64,000 bases of DNA, from contig NC_031770.1 in the NCBI RefSeq assembly GCF_001522545.3, positions 3,346,281-3,410,280 of the forward strand, written 5' to 3'. The translations under genes and the position numbers were made by a program. The DNA is from Parus major (lineage: Eukaryota; Chordata; Aves; Passeriformes; Paridae). This document shows positions 1-28,000 of the stretch, in pieces (the first letter of the stretch is position 1; each line of letters starts with the position of its first letter). The notes below the pieces were generated by a model. It was not told where the DNA came from. It saw only the letters and a list, made by a program, of their open reading frames with translations, and did not search any database.

Positions 1-3000
1 AAGACTTATAAGAAAGCATCACTTCCATGCTTACCTTGCACATAAATTCCCTGACTAAATCCCAGTTCAAAAAGAAATTATTATCAATTATCTATGGTTT
101 ACTTCATCAACTACAACAAAGAAAGCCTGTGAACAATGCACCAGACTGGATACAAGTGCCAAAATCACAAAATCCTCTAAAAGAAGCTGAGCTCTACTTA
201 TGCTCTCTTTTCCTGTTTCTGCATAAAGTTGAACCTAACACCATCACATATAAAAAGGTGAGGGGAAAAAAAACCTTCAAGAGAGCTTTACCACAAGGTT
301 AATGGATATGAAAATTTCTCCCCACTCGCACATACAATTGAGGTGTTTCGGTAATTATCAGTATCCATTCCCCTCTTTAAAGTTTCCCTGCAAGCAGCAA
401 TCAGAATTATATACGATCTCTGCATGAAACTAATGAATTCATGACAAAGAAGACTCCTCAACATGATAAGAGATGGTGTATCAGGGGTATTAGCATCAGG
501 CTTTAATGCTCAAAAACAGGCTCACAGCCACGTTCACACCATAATGGAGCTGGAACAGTACCAGTGTCACACTCCAGCAGCTGTCCAAGGACTTGGGTTC
601 CCATCAGAGGAGTAAAGAAAAATGCAAAGATTAAACAGTTTTGTTCTCTTCCTAGATCAAGAGAATAAAAATTACACTTGTCTGCTCTCCATGTAAAGAT
701 TTTCCTAAAGATATTAATCTGTAGAAACTTCTGTTCAGATCAGAGAAAATACTTTTTCAACAATAACAATTTACACCTCTTCAGTATTCCTTTAAAAGAA
801 ATATTACCTGCAAAATGAAGGTAGTGTGCTGAAGAAAAAACTGTAAGAGCCATATCCTGTTAAACCTGGGCAATACTTTCCTGGCAACTATTTCTGACCC
901 AGGAGACTTTCTGAACCTATACCTACCACATAAGATTTTTCTTCTTCTTCAGGTACAGCTAGCAGAGATCACTGTTCTTGTTACAAAGGGGTAATCTTAA
1001 ATTACAAGTGCAGTTTTCACTCCACTTTCTTCCCCAAAAGGAAGCACACTAAAGGAAAATTGAAAGGGCAAGGAATTTTATGTACTTAATAGCTTTTGAG
1101 GGTACCAGAGCTCAAATCAAATCTTTACAAAACCACAATACCCAGGCTCTCTATAGGACATGCAAACACTTCACCACACAAGGTCTCCCCTAAGAGTGAA
1201 ACCCCAAGAAAATGAAGAAACCTACAATTCCCTATGCCAGCTCCTTATTCCAAATGCTATCATCCTTAGACCTTTTTAAGCAGACCCTTTGCTCATGTTT
1301 AAGCATCACAGGTCCCATCCACACTTCCCCATAAGTGGGAATCCCTAACACACCATCCCCACATCTGATTCATGCTAGTAGAATTTAAAAAAAACACTCT
1401 TTCATGGGCAAAAGTGAGTGAATAAGAAAGGGAGATGATGGATTTGGGCACGATTGCAACAAACACACAGCTTAGGAAACAGCTGGAAAAGCAAAAAATC
1501 CTGAACATCCTCTGCTATCATCTTGCCAGTTCCCAGACATTTAGATATGTACCCCACTATCAGATGGCAGAACAGCAGCGTCCTTTGGATGACTGGCTCA
1601 GGTAATCAAAGCAGAAAACAGCCAGAAATAATACTGCCAAGTGATTAGAAGAGAACTGGTTGTAAATTTAAACACCCTTTTGATTCATTAATCTCCAACA
1701 GCTAAAGACAAACCTAAAGCGAAATTGCCGTGATTGTAAACCAAGCACTCCTGTCCTGTGGCTATTTTTCGGCCTGCTGAGAGAGAATGAGCTGATCAAA
1801 GACAGACACTTCAGTGAGATTAGTGCTGCTTCAGTGAGCTCACAGTTAGTTCCCATCAACTAACCTGTTTTAGGAGCTGGTAACACCGGCATTAATCTCT
1901 GCTTCAATTGGAAGCGAAACCAGGGAGCGACCCGTCCATCTCCTGGTGACAATTGCACCTGCCCTGCGAGCCTGTGCAGGTCCAGCGAAGCCTTTTGCTG
2001 CTGATGGGCAGGGAAGAGCGCTACGAATTTCACATCAAGGGCACGAGCATTCAAAACTTCCCTGGGAAAGCAAAGCAGAGGTTTCATTTTGCTGACTCAT
2101 CACCAGGGGCACGTGGAAAACCTAGCAAGTGACTGCAGTGAAGAATCCCCGGGAATGGCCCTTATGAGGAGCCAGCAACCATCAGGAAAAGCCAACCTGC
2201 AAGGACAAGCGGCAGTGTGACAGTACAGTCCCAAACGGTGTTTCAGCAGCAGCTAGGAGTGGCTTAAAATATAAAACATTTTATGCATTTACAGTTCTCA
2301 GTAGCTTGTAAGGTTACAGAATTACTGCCCTTCAGTAAATTGATGAAATTCGAAAATAAAGAAAAAAAAGCCAAAAACAAATCCACAACAAAGTACTCAA
2401 ATCCTTCAGCCACCAATTATTTAAATCCATCCAAGATTGTCTTCAGTAGCCACACCTTCTACTGTTCAGTGTTATCTCTCAACATAGATCTTCCATGTGA
2501 TAGATTAGTGAATCCTAGGAACATTTATTACAAAATGCAGCTTTCTGGAATTGAATTTCGTATTTTAGCTGATATTCATCAGAGCCTAAATGTATATATA
2601 CAAATTATTGCTGACAAAAATCTCTCTAGTGAAATATAGTGCATTACACAGATAAGATCCTCTGTACAAAGTTTGAATAAACTATTTTTTTTCCGATAAA
2701 TTTCTGTGATGTGGACAATATTTTAATACCACATAATATTTTCTCTGCAGCAGTCTTCCTCTCAGGCATATCTCACATGTTGAAGCAGAGAGTCAGGTGC
2801 AGTAGCTGGTACATAACTTTTCACGCATAAACCCCAAATTCCTTCAGAGATGCCTGAAAAAAATCTGTTTAGGTTCATTCCTTTTTTATCATTAAAATTT
2901 TATAACATTTAAATGTGATAATCACAAAGCACTTTATCAAACAAAATAGTAATGGGTATTTTGCTCACTTGGGATAGAGAAAGACAGTTTTTAAAGAGGA

Positions 3001-5061
3001 AAAAATAAACAAGGTTACCACTTCCCACTTAAAAAGGGAGAGGCATTTACAAGCAAAGTTGGGTGGCACCTGAATAGACCCAAGTGGAAAAGGGGTAAGA
3101 AACAACAACACCAAGTTTAGAGGGAATATACAGATAGCTCCTTTTATCTAGGAATAAGTAGATTGCCAAACTTCACGAGTCTATCGAACGCGTGGTCTCG
3201 CACAAGCACTTTATAAGCCACATCACACTAACATCATTAACTTCACAGATTAGATTAAAATTATATCTACAGACTCTGACAAATGAAAATGCATAGTCTA
3301 GGTGTTTATGAAATATATAATTCAGTAATACCCTCTCAGAGGCTAAAAGTACTCAGATACCAACTCACTTTTACTACAGAAAAGGATATTGACCCCTTAA
3401 CAACTTAGCAGCAATTAAAAAAACAGGACAAATAAACCCAAACATCCCCCCACTTCACATCACTCTCAAACTAATGCTATCTGGATGACACAGACACCCA
3501 CCAAGAAAGAACCCCAAATACAATATTTAATTAGCTTTTAGCCTCCTCTATAAGCTAGGTGCTACACAAAAGAATTTTAAAGTAAATGTAACGCTCCCAG
3601 CAAAGGAAAGAACTACCTTGAAACAAACTGCCCTCAAACTCTGCACACTCTAAAGCATGATATGGTTTAGTCACTGCTACACATAAACTGTGGAAGTTAT
3701 GTGGGCAGAATGCAGCAGTTATACATTAGAAACAAATAACTAATAGGAGCTAACTAATACTGGACTAAATAAATGGCAGACAATGGGAGACACTTATTTT
3801 CCTGTAAAAAAATAACAAAACCCAAACTACTCACAGAAGAACTAATCCAGTTACCTCACGAAAACTAAAATCCATGAACTCCATAAGAATAAGAACCTTA
3901 TTTAATTACTTTTCTCAGCACAATCCTTTTTCCAGAACAAGTATTTTATTTGTGAATCCAAGCTCTATCCATCATAAGAGTTCAGCCCACCGTCTCACCC
4001 CAACTTTAACACTTCCTGTTTCTCAAACACCTCCTACCTTTTCTCTTTATTAGCTGAGCATTGAAGATGGTTAAGCTTGATTAGTCTTCACTTCTATTTA
4101 ACATTAGAGTTGCGTGTGAAGAGAAACTTCTGTGCTTGATGAGCTGTTAATTTTTTCCTTAATGTTCCAGGTGATTTAAAGGAAAGTATCACTTCTCCAT
4201 TAAAAACCTTCCATCACATCTGTGGGCAAATGCAGCTCCTGTTGAGGAAGCATGCAGCAGAAACAGGTTTAAAAAAATTGGGTAATGGGCCTTGTAAACC
4301 CAGGAAAAATAAAGGCAGGTGTTTTCCTCACACTAAATAGCTGGTATGAACCCGAGAGAAAAGAAAAACATAAGCAGTATATAAGTTTTCCTGATTGTAG
4401 GATCACAGTACTGTTGCAAGGACCTTAAAATATTAGAGAAAACCCTAATGAATTTCTGAGAATAAAAAATGCTTGGCTAGAGGTGTAACAAAAGTTCTCA
4501 ATAAATTTGATTTTTTTTTTTTTCTTTACCAATATAACTCCTTGCAGAGGCATCGATCACATCAAAGACTGAAATGTTAGCACAAACACTACCATGGTAA
4601 TATTCTATAGATAAAATAATTTTAAACTCCCTATTAAGTTATTTGAGTAGGGTAGTTAAAACTGTCCTGCCAAAGGTACATTCATTTTGTTAATTTATTA
4701 TAATTTCAGGACAAAAGTTGTGTTTCTTCAAAGCATCTTGCAAGATAATATGTATTTTACCTCAAAAAAGATCTTACAACTGATAAAAGTATAGAAATAA
4801 TGTACTAATCTCAGAGAAAAGCTCTGATGTGACAAGACACCGGGGCAGCAGGAAGCAAAAGTTTTTCTGAAGATTTATTCAACTTTACAGAAACATTATG
4901 CTTTTGATTTTTTAGCTTTTTGCAGACTTGAATGTGAGTGGGGAATTGTCATTCAAATGCCATATTCTCAGGGTAGTTTGGTTGATTTAATACTCACTTT
5001 GTAACACTCTGTTGGCCCAAAATTATTATAATTGTGGCATGAATGGAACTTTTAAGAAAGA
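1..5061. other. Intergenic DNA upstream of PAPOLG
   Basis: AT-rich sequence with many A or T runs and no exon or family I recognise on either strand. The open frames here are short and AT-rich. The part from about 1,850 to 2,260 is richer in G and C than its surroundings and holds a MARE/AP-1-like site and an E-box (see findings). In human the next gene on this side is the distant BCL11A, and no BCL11A coding sequence is visible here. Confidence 0.7.
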
Positions 5062-5348
5062 TGAGTGAAGGCTACTTACAGGAGCACATAGTGACAGAAG
5101 GGGGAATGGGTTCCAACCGGAAGAGGGTAGGTTTTGATGAAATATTAGGGAAAAAATCTTCACTGTGAGGGTGGTGAGGCACTGGGACAGGAGAGGCTGT
5201 GGCTGCCCCATCCCTGGGAGTGTCCAAGGCCAGGCTGGACAGGGCCTGGAACAACCTGGGATAGTGGAGGCTGTCCCTGCCCATGGCAGGGTAGAACTGG
5301 ATGATCTTTAAGGCCCCTTCCAAGCCAAACAACTCTGTGTTTCTGTGA
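5062..5348 (+). mobile_element. CR1 LINE fragment, 3' end, sense
   Basis: The sequence follows the 3' end of avian CR1 retrotransposons. It has the stretch reading 'tgagggtggtgaggcactgg', then 'ccatccctgggagtgtccaa', 'ggccaggctggacagggcct' and the terminal 'gatctttaaggccccttcca'. The copy is 5'-truncated, as most CR1 copies are, and carries no intact reverse transcriptase. It ends about 200 bases before the PAPOLG CpG island. Confidence 0.93.
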
Positions 5349-5559
5349 ATATTTTATACGGTAACAACGCTGTGGTGGGTACCCGAAGCTATTTGCTGAC
5401 ATTAGCAATGTGCGTTAAATCCTCCTGATACCAGCTGTTGTCAAGGGATGCTAGGCCTGCACTTACTGGATGAGAATACACAAGTACAACAGCTATTCCT
5501 GGGGATTTTTTCACTCGTCCTCTCTGTAAAGGGACAGTCAGGAGGCTGTCAGGAGCCCA
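5349..5559. other. Spacer between CR1 copy and PAPOLG CpG island
   Basis: A short non-repetitive stretch in which I recognise no gene or motif. Confidence 0.5.
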
Positions 5560-5713
5560 ATTCGAGCGCGACTCCTGTTCTTTTTCACCCCTCCTCTCTG
5601 GAAAGAGGCGTCAGGAGCGGGAACGTCCAGTGTGAGGGAGGGGCGGGCAGGTGCGATGCGGGACCGCCTCATGCCGGGGACTAGCCCAGCCTCGGCGGGT
5701 CTGTCAGCGCCAC

Positions 5714-5773
5714 GGGGAAGGAATACCCTCCTCGGAGAAGGAATATTCTCCACAGGGAAGGAACACCCTCCCC
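5714..5773. repeat. 20-bp tandem repeat, three units, PAPOLG promoter
   Basis: Three imperfect 20-base units start at 5,714, 5,734 and 5,754. Each has a GGAAGGAA-type left half and a CCCTCC/TTCTCC-type right half. The middle unit has inverted GGAGAA/TTCTCC arms around GGAATA and contains a GAATATTC palindrome. The array lies 174-233 bases upstream of the PAPOLG ATG. Confidence 0.85.
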
Positions 5774-5946
5774 GCAGAGTACTCAGCGACCCCAGCGGCG
5801 ACCTGAAGGGATGGCGGGGCCGCCCTGAGGGGCCACGCGCAGCCGCCAGGGGGCGGCGGGCGGGCGGCGCGGGGGCCGCCGGGAAGGGGGCGGCGGTGCA
5901 GAAGGGCGGGAAGCGCGGGCGGCGGCGCCGGCTGTGCGCGCGCGCC

Positions 5947-22549
<16,603 letters not shown>

Positions 22550-23599
22550 GTGGTTGATCTTCAGGTGAAGAGAATAATCACTTGTTACCAGTCCTTATTC
22601 TGAATGTGTGTTGTAGTTACTAAGAAAGGTAGAAGGTTACTGCAACTGACCAGTTAAAATCAGGGTCTGATTTTTATGCTGTTGTTAGATGCTTGCTTCT
22701 TTTTGAGCTACTTTTTGCATGTGCTTGTAACAGTTACCTTTAGGAGTTTTTAAAAAGTCTAAATTGTCACCAGCTGAAGCAGCTACAAAAACCAACCTGT
22801 CCTGTGCCTTGGATTCAGAATGTTTGTCACCAGGGTTAATGAGTTGCTGCAGCCATGTTCTGTTTTTTCCAGTGTGTATGAACATGCTTGCCTAATTCAT
22901 GTGCATGCACTGTTCTTATCCCCAGTTATTTTCCCATATGGCACACACACTCCTGTGCTTCTCTCACAGTGGTGCTCAGCTTCCTTGGCTCGCAGCTTTC
23001 CACTGCCTTGCACAGCCATGCACTACGCAGGTATTGCCTCCCATGGAGGCCCATACATGCTTTCAGTATTGAAGGAAATGCAGCAGAGGATGCTGCCAAA
23101 GTATGGAGATGATAGACATGTCCCATGCTGTGTTATCTGCTGCTTTTTTTTGGTCTCAAGACTGCTCCAGCGTGAGACTTGAGAGGTTTTTTTGTGTCAC
23201 TGGGTACTTAAGCCCAGCTCTGAACACACAGCAAAGATGCACTGAAACATTGCAACAGCTGAGGCTGTCCTGACACTACTGCCCACCTGCAAGCTGCATG
23301 CAGAAAGTGGTTTCAGATAAACTCTGGAAGCTCTTCTAAATGCTTACATGAAAACCTGTCGTAGTCTCCAGTCTGGTTCTGTAAACTGATAACACTGCTT
23401 AGCCAGCTAAGTGCATTAGGGGTTTTGGGGGGTGGGGATAAATTCTGATTATATGAAACAAGTATTATGCTATTTCTCTATTGTAATTTCTTTATCATTT
23501 GGTGGTTTCATAAGTGAAATTGTAAGTTGTTTTTCCAGAGTATTTTTGTATGTACTGTAAAAAACTATCTTCAAAGTGAAATCTAAAATCTTCAGTCTC

Positions 23600-23607
<8 letters not shown>

Positions 23608-23632
<25 letters not shown>
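23608..23632. repeat. Poly(T) run, 25 bases
   Basis: An uninterrupted T tract, the longest homopolymer I noticed in the window. It is likely length-variable and, if transcribed, gives a poly(U) tract in the PAPOLG 3' UTR. Confidence 0.95.
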
Positions 23633-23737
23633 GTGCAGATGGGGTCTGCTTAAAAAAATCTAAACACCTAAACCAACTTTAAAGGGATTGGGAGTAAGGC
23701 AGTGCCAGAAAAAAAAGTGTTCTACCAAATGATAATG

Positions 23738-23835
23738 TCATAGAATCACTTAGGTTGGAAAAATCCTTTAAGTTAGAGTCCAGCAGTAAACCTAACATTG
23801 CCAAGTCCACAGCTAAACTGCCTTGCTGGAGTGAA
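23738..23835 (-). mobile_element. Short CR1 fragment, antisense
   Basis: 'catagaatcacttaggttgg' followed by 'agagtccagcagtaaaccta' matches the reverse complement of a CR1 3' end. It is old and truncated to about 100 bases. Confidence 0.8.
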
Positions 23836-24811
23836 TCTGGGACCAGGAACATGGCTTTGCTTTCCTGCTTCTGGTAGACCTGGGGTTTGATTTAATGCTC
23901 TCTGCATTGTGCAGCTTGCAAACTGCGTGACTCACCTGAAGCCCCAGTTTGACATGTGGACCCCTGAATTGTTTTAAAATGAGTTGCTTATCTTAAAGGG
24001 CAAATCTGAGCTCTGAACATCTTAAGTATCCACCTTAGTGACGAGACTGAAGGACTGTAAAGAAATAAGAGGTGGTATCTATCTTGCCATGTCTTAACTC
24101 TTTAGCATTCCCTCTGCTGCTAGTATCCCAAACCTGTGGAGAAAGCATGGCTATATTTATCACAAACTACTTGTTTTTTCCCTTATTCTCTGTTTTCCAG
24201 CTTGTTTCAAGTGCAATTTATCCCTTAAAAATTTACCTTAGTGGGTTTGAGGCCTTGTTCTTCCTTCTACCCTCCAAAACTTAGACTGCAAGGCTTTAAT
24301 TTAGGTTAAAATTAAGAAACAGTACCCCTATTACTTAAGTAACTTTTAACAGAACTACACCTTGGGTTTATAAAATGGTTGCCTCTGTTTTGTGACCTGT
24401 TCTAAAACAGTGGTGCTCAAACATTGTCCCTTCTGTGTACCAGTTGCAGTAGGTATACAACTCCAGCACCTGTGTAAATACAAATCCATCATGAATCTGA
24501 AAGAACTAAAGCTGAAGTAGGTGATAAGATAAACAGCAAAACGAATATGGGAAGTGTTTTGTAGTGGACTATAGTCCTGTAATATTCCTGTGCTTTTAAA
24601 TTCTTCCATGTGAGTGTTCCAAGAGTGTTTAAGGGATGATTTTCCCATAGGCTCTGGGTCAGCACATGCACTTATGCAACTCTTCTCAAACTGAAGTAAC
24701 CTAGCCAATGGATATACCTTTACACAGGTCATTTTATTTTACTCTTGCTTTGTGGTCATCTTCTAACTGCTCTTTATAATTTTTTTTTTTTTTATTTTCT
24801 TCCTCACTCTT

Positions 24812-24853
24812 AGGGTTTTAAGAAGAATGTTCAGGGTTTTGAGAAGAACATTC
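24812..24853. repeat. 21-bp direct duplication
   Basis: Two adjacent 21-base copies of AGGGTTTTRAGAAGAAYRTTC differ at three positions. Confidence 0.9.
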
Positions 24854-25043
24854 AGGAAGAATTTAGGTTACTAGTTTCTCAGACTTGATCCATTGATGAA
24901 TTACACATCTTATCTTAATGTATCTTGACATATAAGATGTCAAGTGTGATGTTAAGTGATGTCAGTGTTCTGGAGTTTCCCTGGATGTTGCAGAAGTTCG
25001 ATGCTGCCCCAGGACTCTGCAGATTAGAATTCAGCTGTTTGTA

Positions 25044-25049
25044 AATAAA
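25044..25049 (+). terminator. PAPOLG: Candidate PAPOLG poly(A) signal AATAAA
   Basis: This is the first canonical hexamer after the PAPOLG stop. A U/GU-rich stretch (GGTGTTCTCCTCTGTT) lies about 20-35 bases downstream, as expected for a cleavage site near 25,065. Later hexamers at about 26,507, 27,773 and 29,518 could serve longer 3' ends. Confidence 0.6.
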
Positions 25050-25070
25050 GTTCAAACTTACTCAACTTCG

Positions 25071-28000
25071 GTGTTCTCCTCTGTTAAAGTGATTGAAAGG
25101 GAAATTACTCCTGCATAAGGACTCAGAGAGGGAAGGTCTTTGATATCAGACTTCCTCCAAACGTTCCTCTTTTCTCTCTGCTTTCTTAGCTGGTTGCTGT
25201 GTGTCTGGCTAGAGCACAAGTCCCTCATCTCAATCTCTTCCAAGAGGAGCAGCTCTGTATTGAAATTGTGTCTGATTAGTAACTTTGAGCAAGAACTTCC
25301 CTTGCAGGAGTTAACATCTGTGGTTTTACCCATTAGGTACAAGCAAAGAAGCAGTTAGTGTGAAGTCACCTACATTTTGGCTGTAGCAATTGATTTTCCT
25401 GTAGAAAGTGAGAGAAAGTAACAGACTACTTATTTTTTGCCTTAATGAGGAAAAAGCAAAGAGGAAAAAAGGTATCTTGAAATTTGTTAAACTTGATAGA
25501 GGGAGAGAAGGGGCTTACTATAACCCTGTCTTATGTAATGCTTAGTGACATAAGCTGTTGAGCCCAAAAAGACCAGCAAAAACTCCTGGCTGTATTTTTG
25601 TAATTACCTCATCACACTTCTTATAAAGAGTGTGATCCTGTGCGTTATTCCAGTAAATGAAGAGCCGTGGTTGGAGGCTGCTGGTGAAGGGCTCATACCC
25701 AGCCCTGTCCCAAAGGCCATCAAGTGGCCTTAGGGCACGAGCAGGACTTTGGTGCTGTGGAAAAACCCTCTCCTGGAGAGCCCAGGCGGGTGCTGCCTCC
25801 TCCCTCCCTGCCTGCCTGCCCCGGGGTGGCTGCGGGGGCTGTGTGCCCTTTCCCGGGGCTCGCAGGGGAGCTGTGGCCGTCCCACGCCCGGGGCTGTTTC
25901 CTGCCTGCTGTGCTGTGCCAGCGCTGCTGTGGCCACCTCAGAACGTCACTGCTGCCCTGGGCTGCTGCCACCGGCCGGGGGAGACACCCACAGCCCGCTG
26001 CTCTTGGACCTCGGCTCTTACTGTGGGAGGATCTCGACAACGCGGTAGCCTGCAGACTGATTTTTCTCTTATTCCAGAAAGTGCAGCCTGTTAAACTCTC
26101 AGCTGTTTGACCTTCAAGAAATTGATATGGACTGCTCATCCTTGGGCAGTTCCTCTTTCCTGGGAAGACACTGTCTGAATCCTCCTGCTGTCTTCTCCCA
26201 GCCTTGTTTCTTATTCACACTTCATCTTTTTTTCATTTCTTCTGACCTCAGACTCTTGGCTGTTTTCCTTTTCTCTCTGATAATTCCCATTTCCCTCTCG
26301 CACCTGAGTCCCTCTTTCTGAGTTTGAACTGGGTAACACGTTACTGGGTGATGATGAGTAAAACTCCCGTGAGTCCTGAAAGCAGAGGAGAAATAACCTA
26401 CCCTGTTTCAGTTTCAGCCTGGCAATCAGCTGCCCACTGTGGGCACTGTCCATCTCACTCTCTGCATGTGTGCAGTGGAGAGAAAGCTGAGAATTTCAGC
26501 TAATAAAAGCAAGTCTGGCAAACATGTGCAAGGTCAGTCTTTTCCAAGGAAGAGCAAAAAATCCCAGTAGTGACACCAACACGGTCTCCTTGCTGAATTT
26601 CATGTCCCTGTTTCTGAAATGCAAAGAAGTTTCTTAAAAGCTTAAGAATTCTTTGAATATAGTTAAAGCATACATTCCCCATGATCATTCGTAGAAAAAT
26701 GACTGAGTCATATTTGTTCTGTTTTTCTTAAAAACTCATCTCAAGGGGCAGGGTATGTGATCATGTGAAGAAAAGGTGTTGGCAAACTGGGAGTAACTGA
26801 AACTGTGGCCTTAAAATAGGAAGTGTGGACTAGCCATAACCAACAATGTGTGTTAATGATGATATGATAAGAATAAAAGGCTGTAGCAAGTAGGTACTAA
26901 AGCTAGAACATGCTAGAATTTCTTTTATCCCTGCAGTTTTAATTCTGCTCTGTTTTTCCAGTGTGGTCGCTTGGCCAGAACAGAAAGTTATCCCACCTTC
27001 TCTGAGTGCATGCACACAAGGAAGAAAAGCTGAGGTTTTGTGAATCACTTGATGTGTAATTATTGGCCAAATACCTTCAGCGCTGCTTTGGAATGATGTT
27101 TGCTGTGATTTTTGTTAGATTGTTTTTCCCTTTTCTATTTATTTGATACTGAATTTTCATTTTATTGTGTACAGCCTTAAGCAGAAAGGCATAAACCTGT
27201 CATAATGAGCAATCCAACAGAGATTTCTAATAACTAACCTAAAGAAGTACCAACTATTTTACATTTCTGCATTTCTGCTCTCTCAAATGAAACAGGCATT
27301 AGAGTGTCAGGAAACTGAAAGCTGGTGCTGGCTCTGAGTTGTATTTCTGAAACTTAAGTCTCTGTTTCTTGCAAGACTTGTGACTGGTCATTACATTCAC
27401 TTTTGGTTTTGTTTAGATGGTGTAGCATACGTTCATTATTTCCACTCATTTTGAATGTTTTTAGAGGTCTCTAAATAATACTGTGTGTTATTTGCTATGT
27501 AGGATAACATGTTGGGAGAGTCTGTAAAGAAACCCAGTATAGGTTTTGTTCAAAGCATTTACCAAATTTGCCAAATCATGAACTGGAAAATCATGGAAAC
27601 AGTATTTTCTGTAGAATGATTCTTTGTAGTAATTTAGTTAAAACCAAATGAGACAAAAATATGCCCCTGGGAATTGTATTTTGAGGAAAATGACGGTGTT
27701 GCAAGCAGTGAAGTACTAGCAATGAGAAGGCCAGGGAATCCCCTGTTTCTGTTCCTCTGTTCACCCACTAAATAAATCCTGCCTTACACCAGATGGTAAA
27801 TTGTGCAAGTACAGAGATGTTCACTTTGCTGTAATTCAGGGTAAATGTTTGGTACGTGCCTGTAAAATGATCAATCAATTTACTAAATATGATTCCTCTT
27901 ACAGAAATGAGTAATCAGCAGCATGTTCATTTTCTCTCCCATGTTGTGACTTCAAATGGGGAAAATTCAGTGAAGGTGATAACTCAATTTTCTCTAGACT

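Larger units (their letters stand above)
22550..25070 (+). other. PAPOLG: Probable PAPOLG 3' UTR
   Basis: About 2.5 kb between the stop codon and the first canonical AATAAA on this strand. It contains an antisense CR1 fragment, a 25-base T run at 23,608-23,632, a 21-bp direct duplication and a small hairpin. The extent is inferred from the poly(A) signal. Confidence 0.6.

Noticed and set aside
2283..2639. 118-codon open frame upstream of PAPOLG
   Set aside because: AT-rich Lys/Asn/Ser/Ile composition typical of chance frames in AT-rich DNA, with no homology recognised.
25657..26094. 145-codon plus-strand frame in the orphan GC island
   Set aside because: Competing open frames exist in other phases on both strands, as GC-rich non-coding DNA produces. 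The peptide resembles nothing known.
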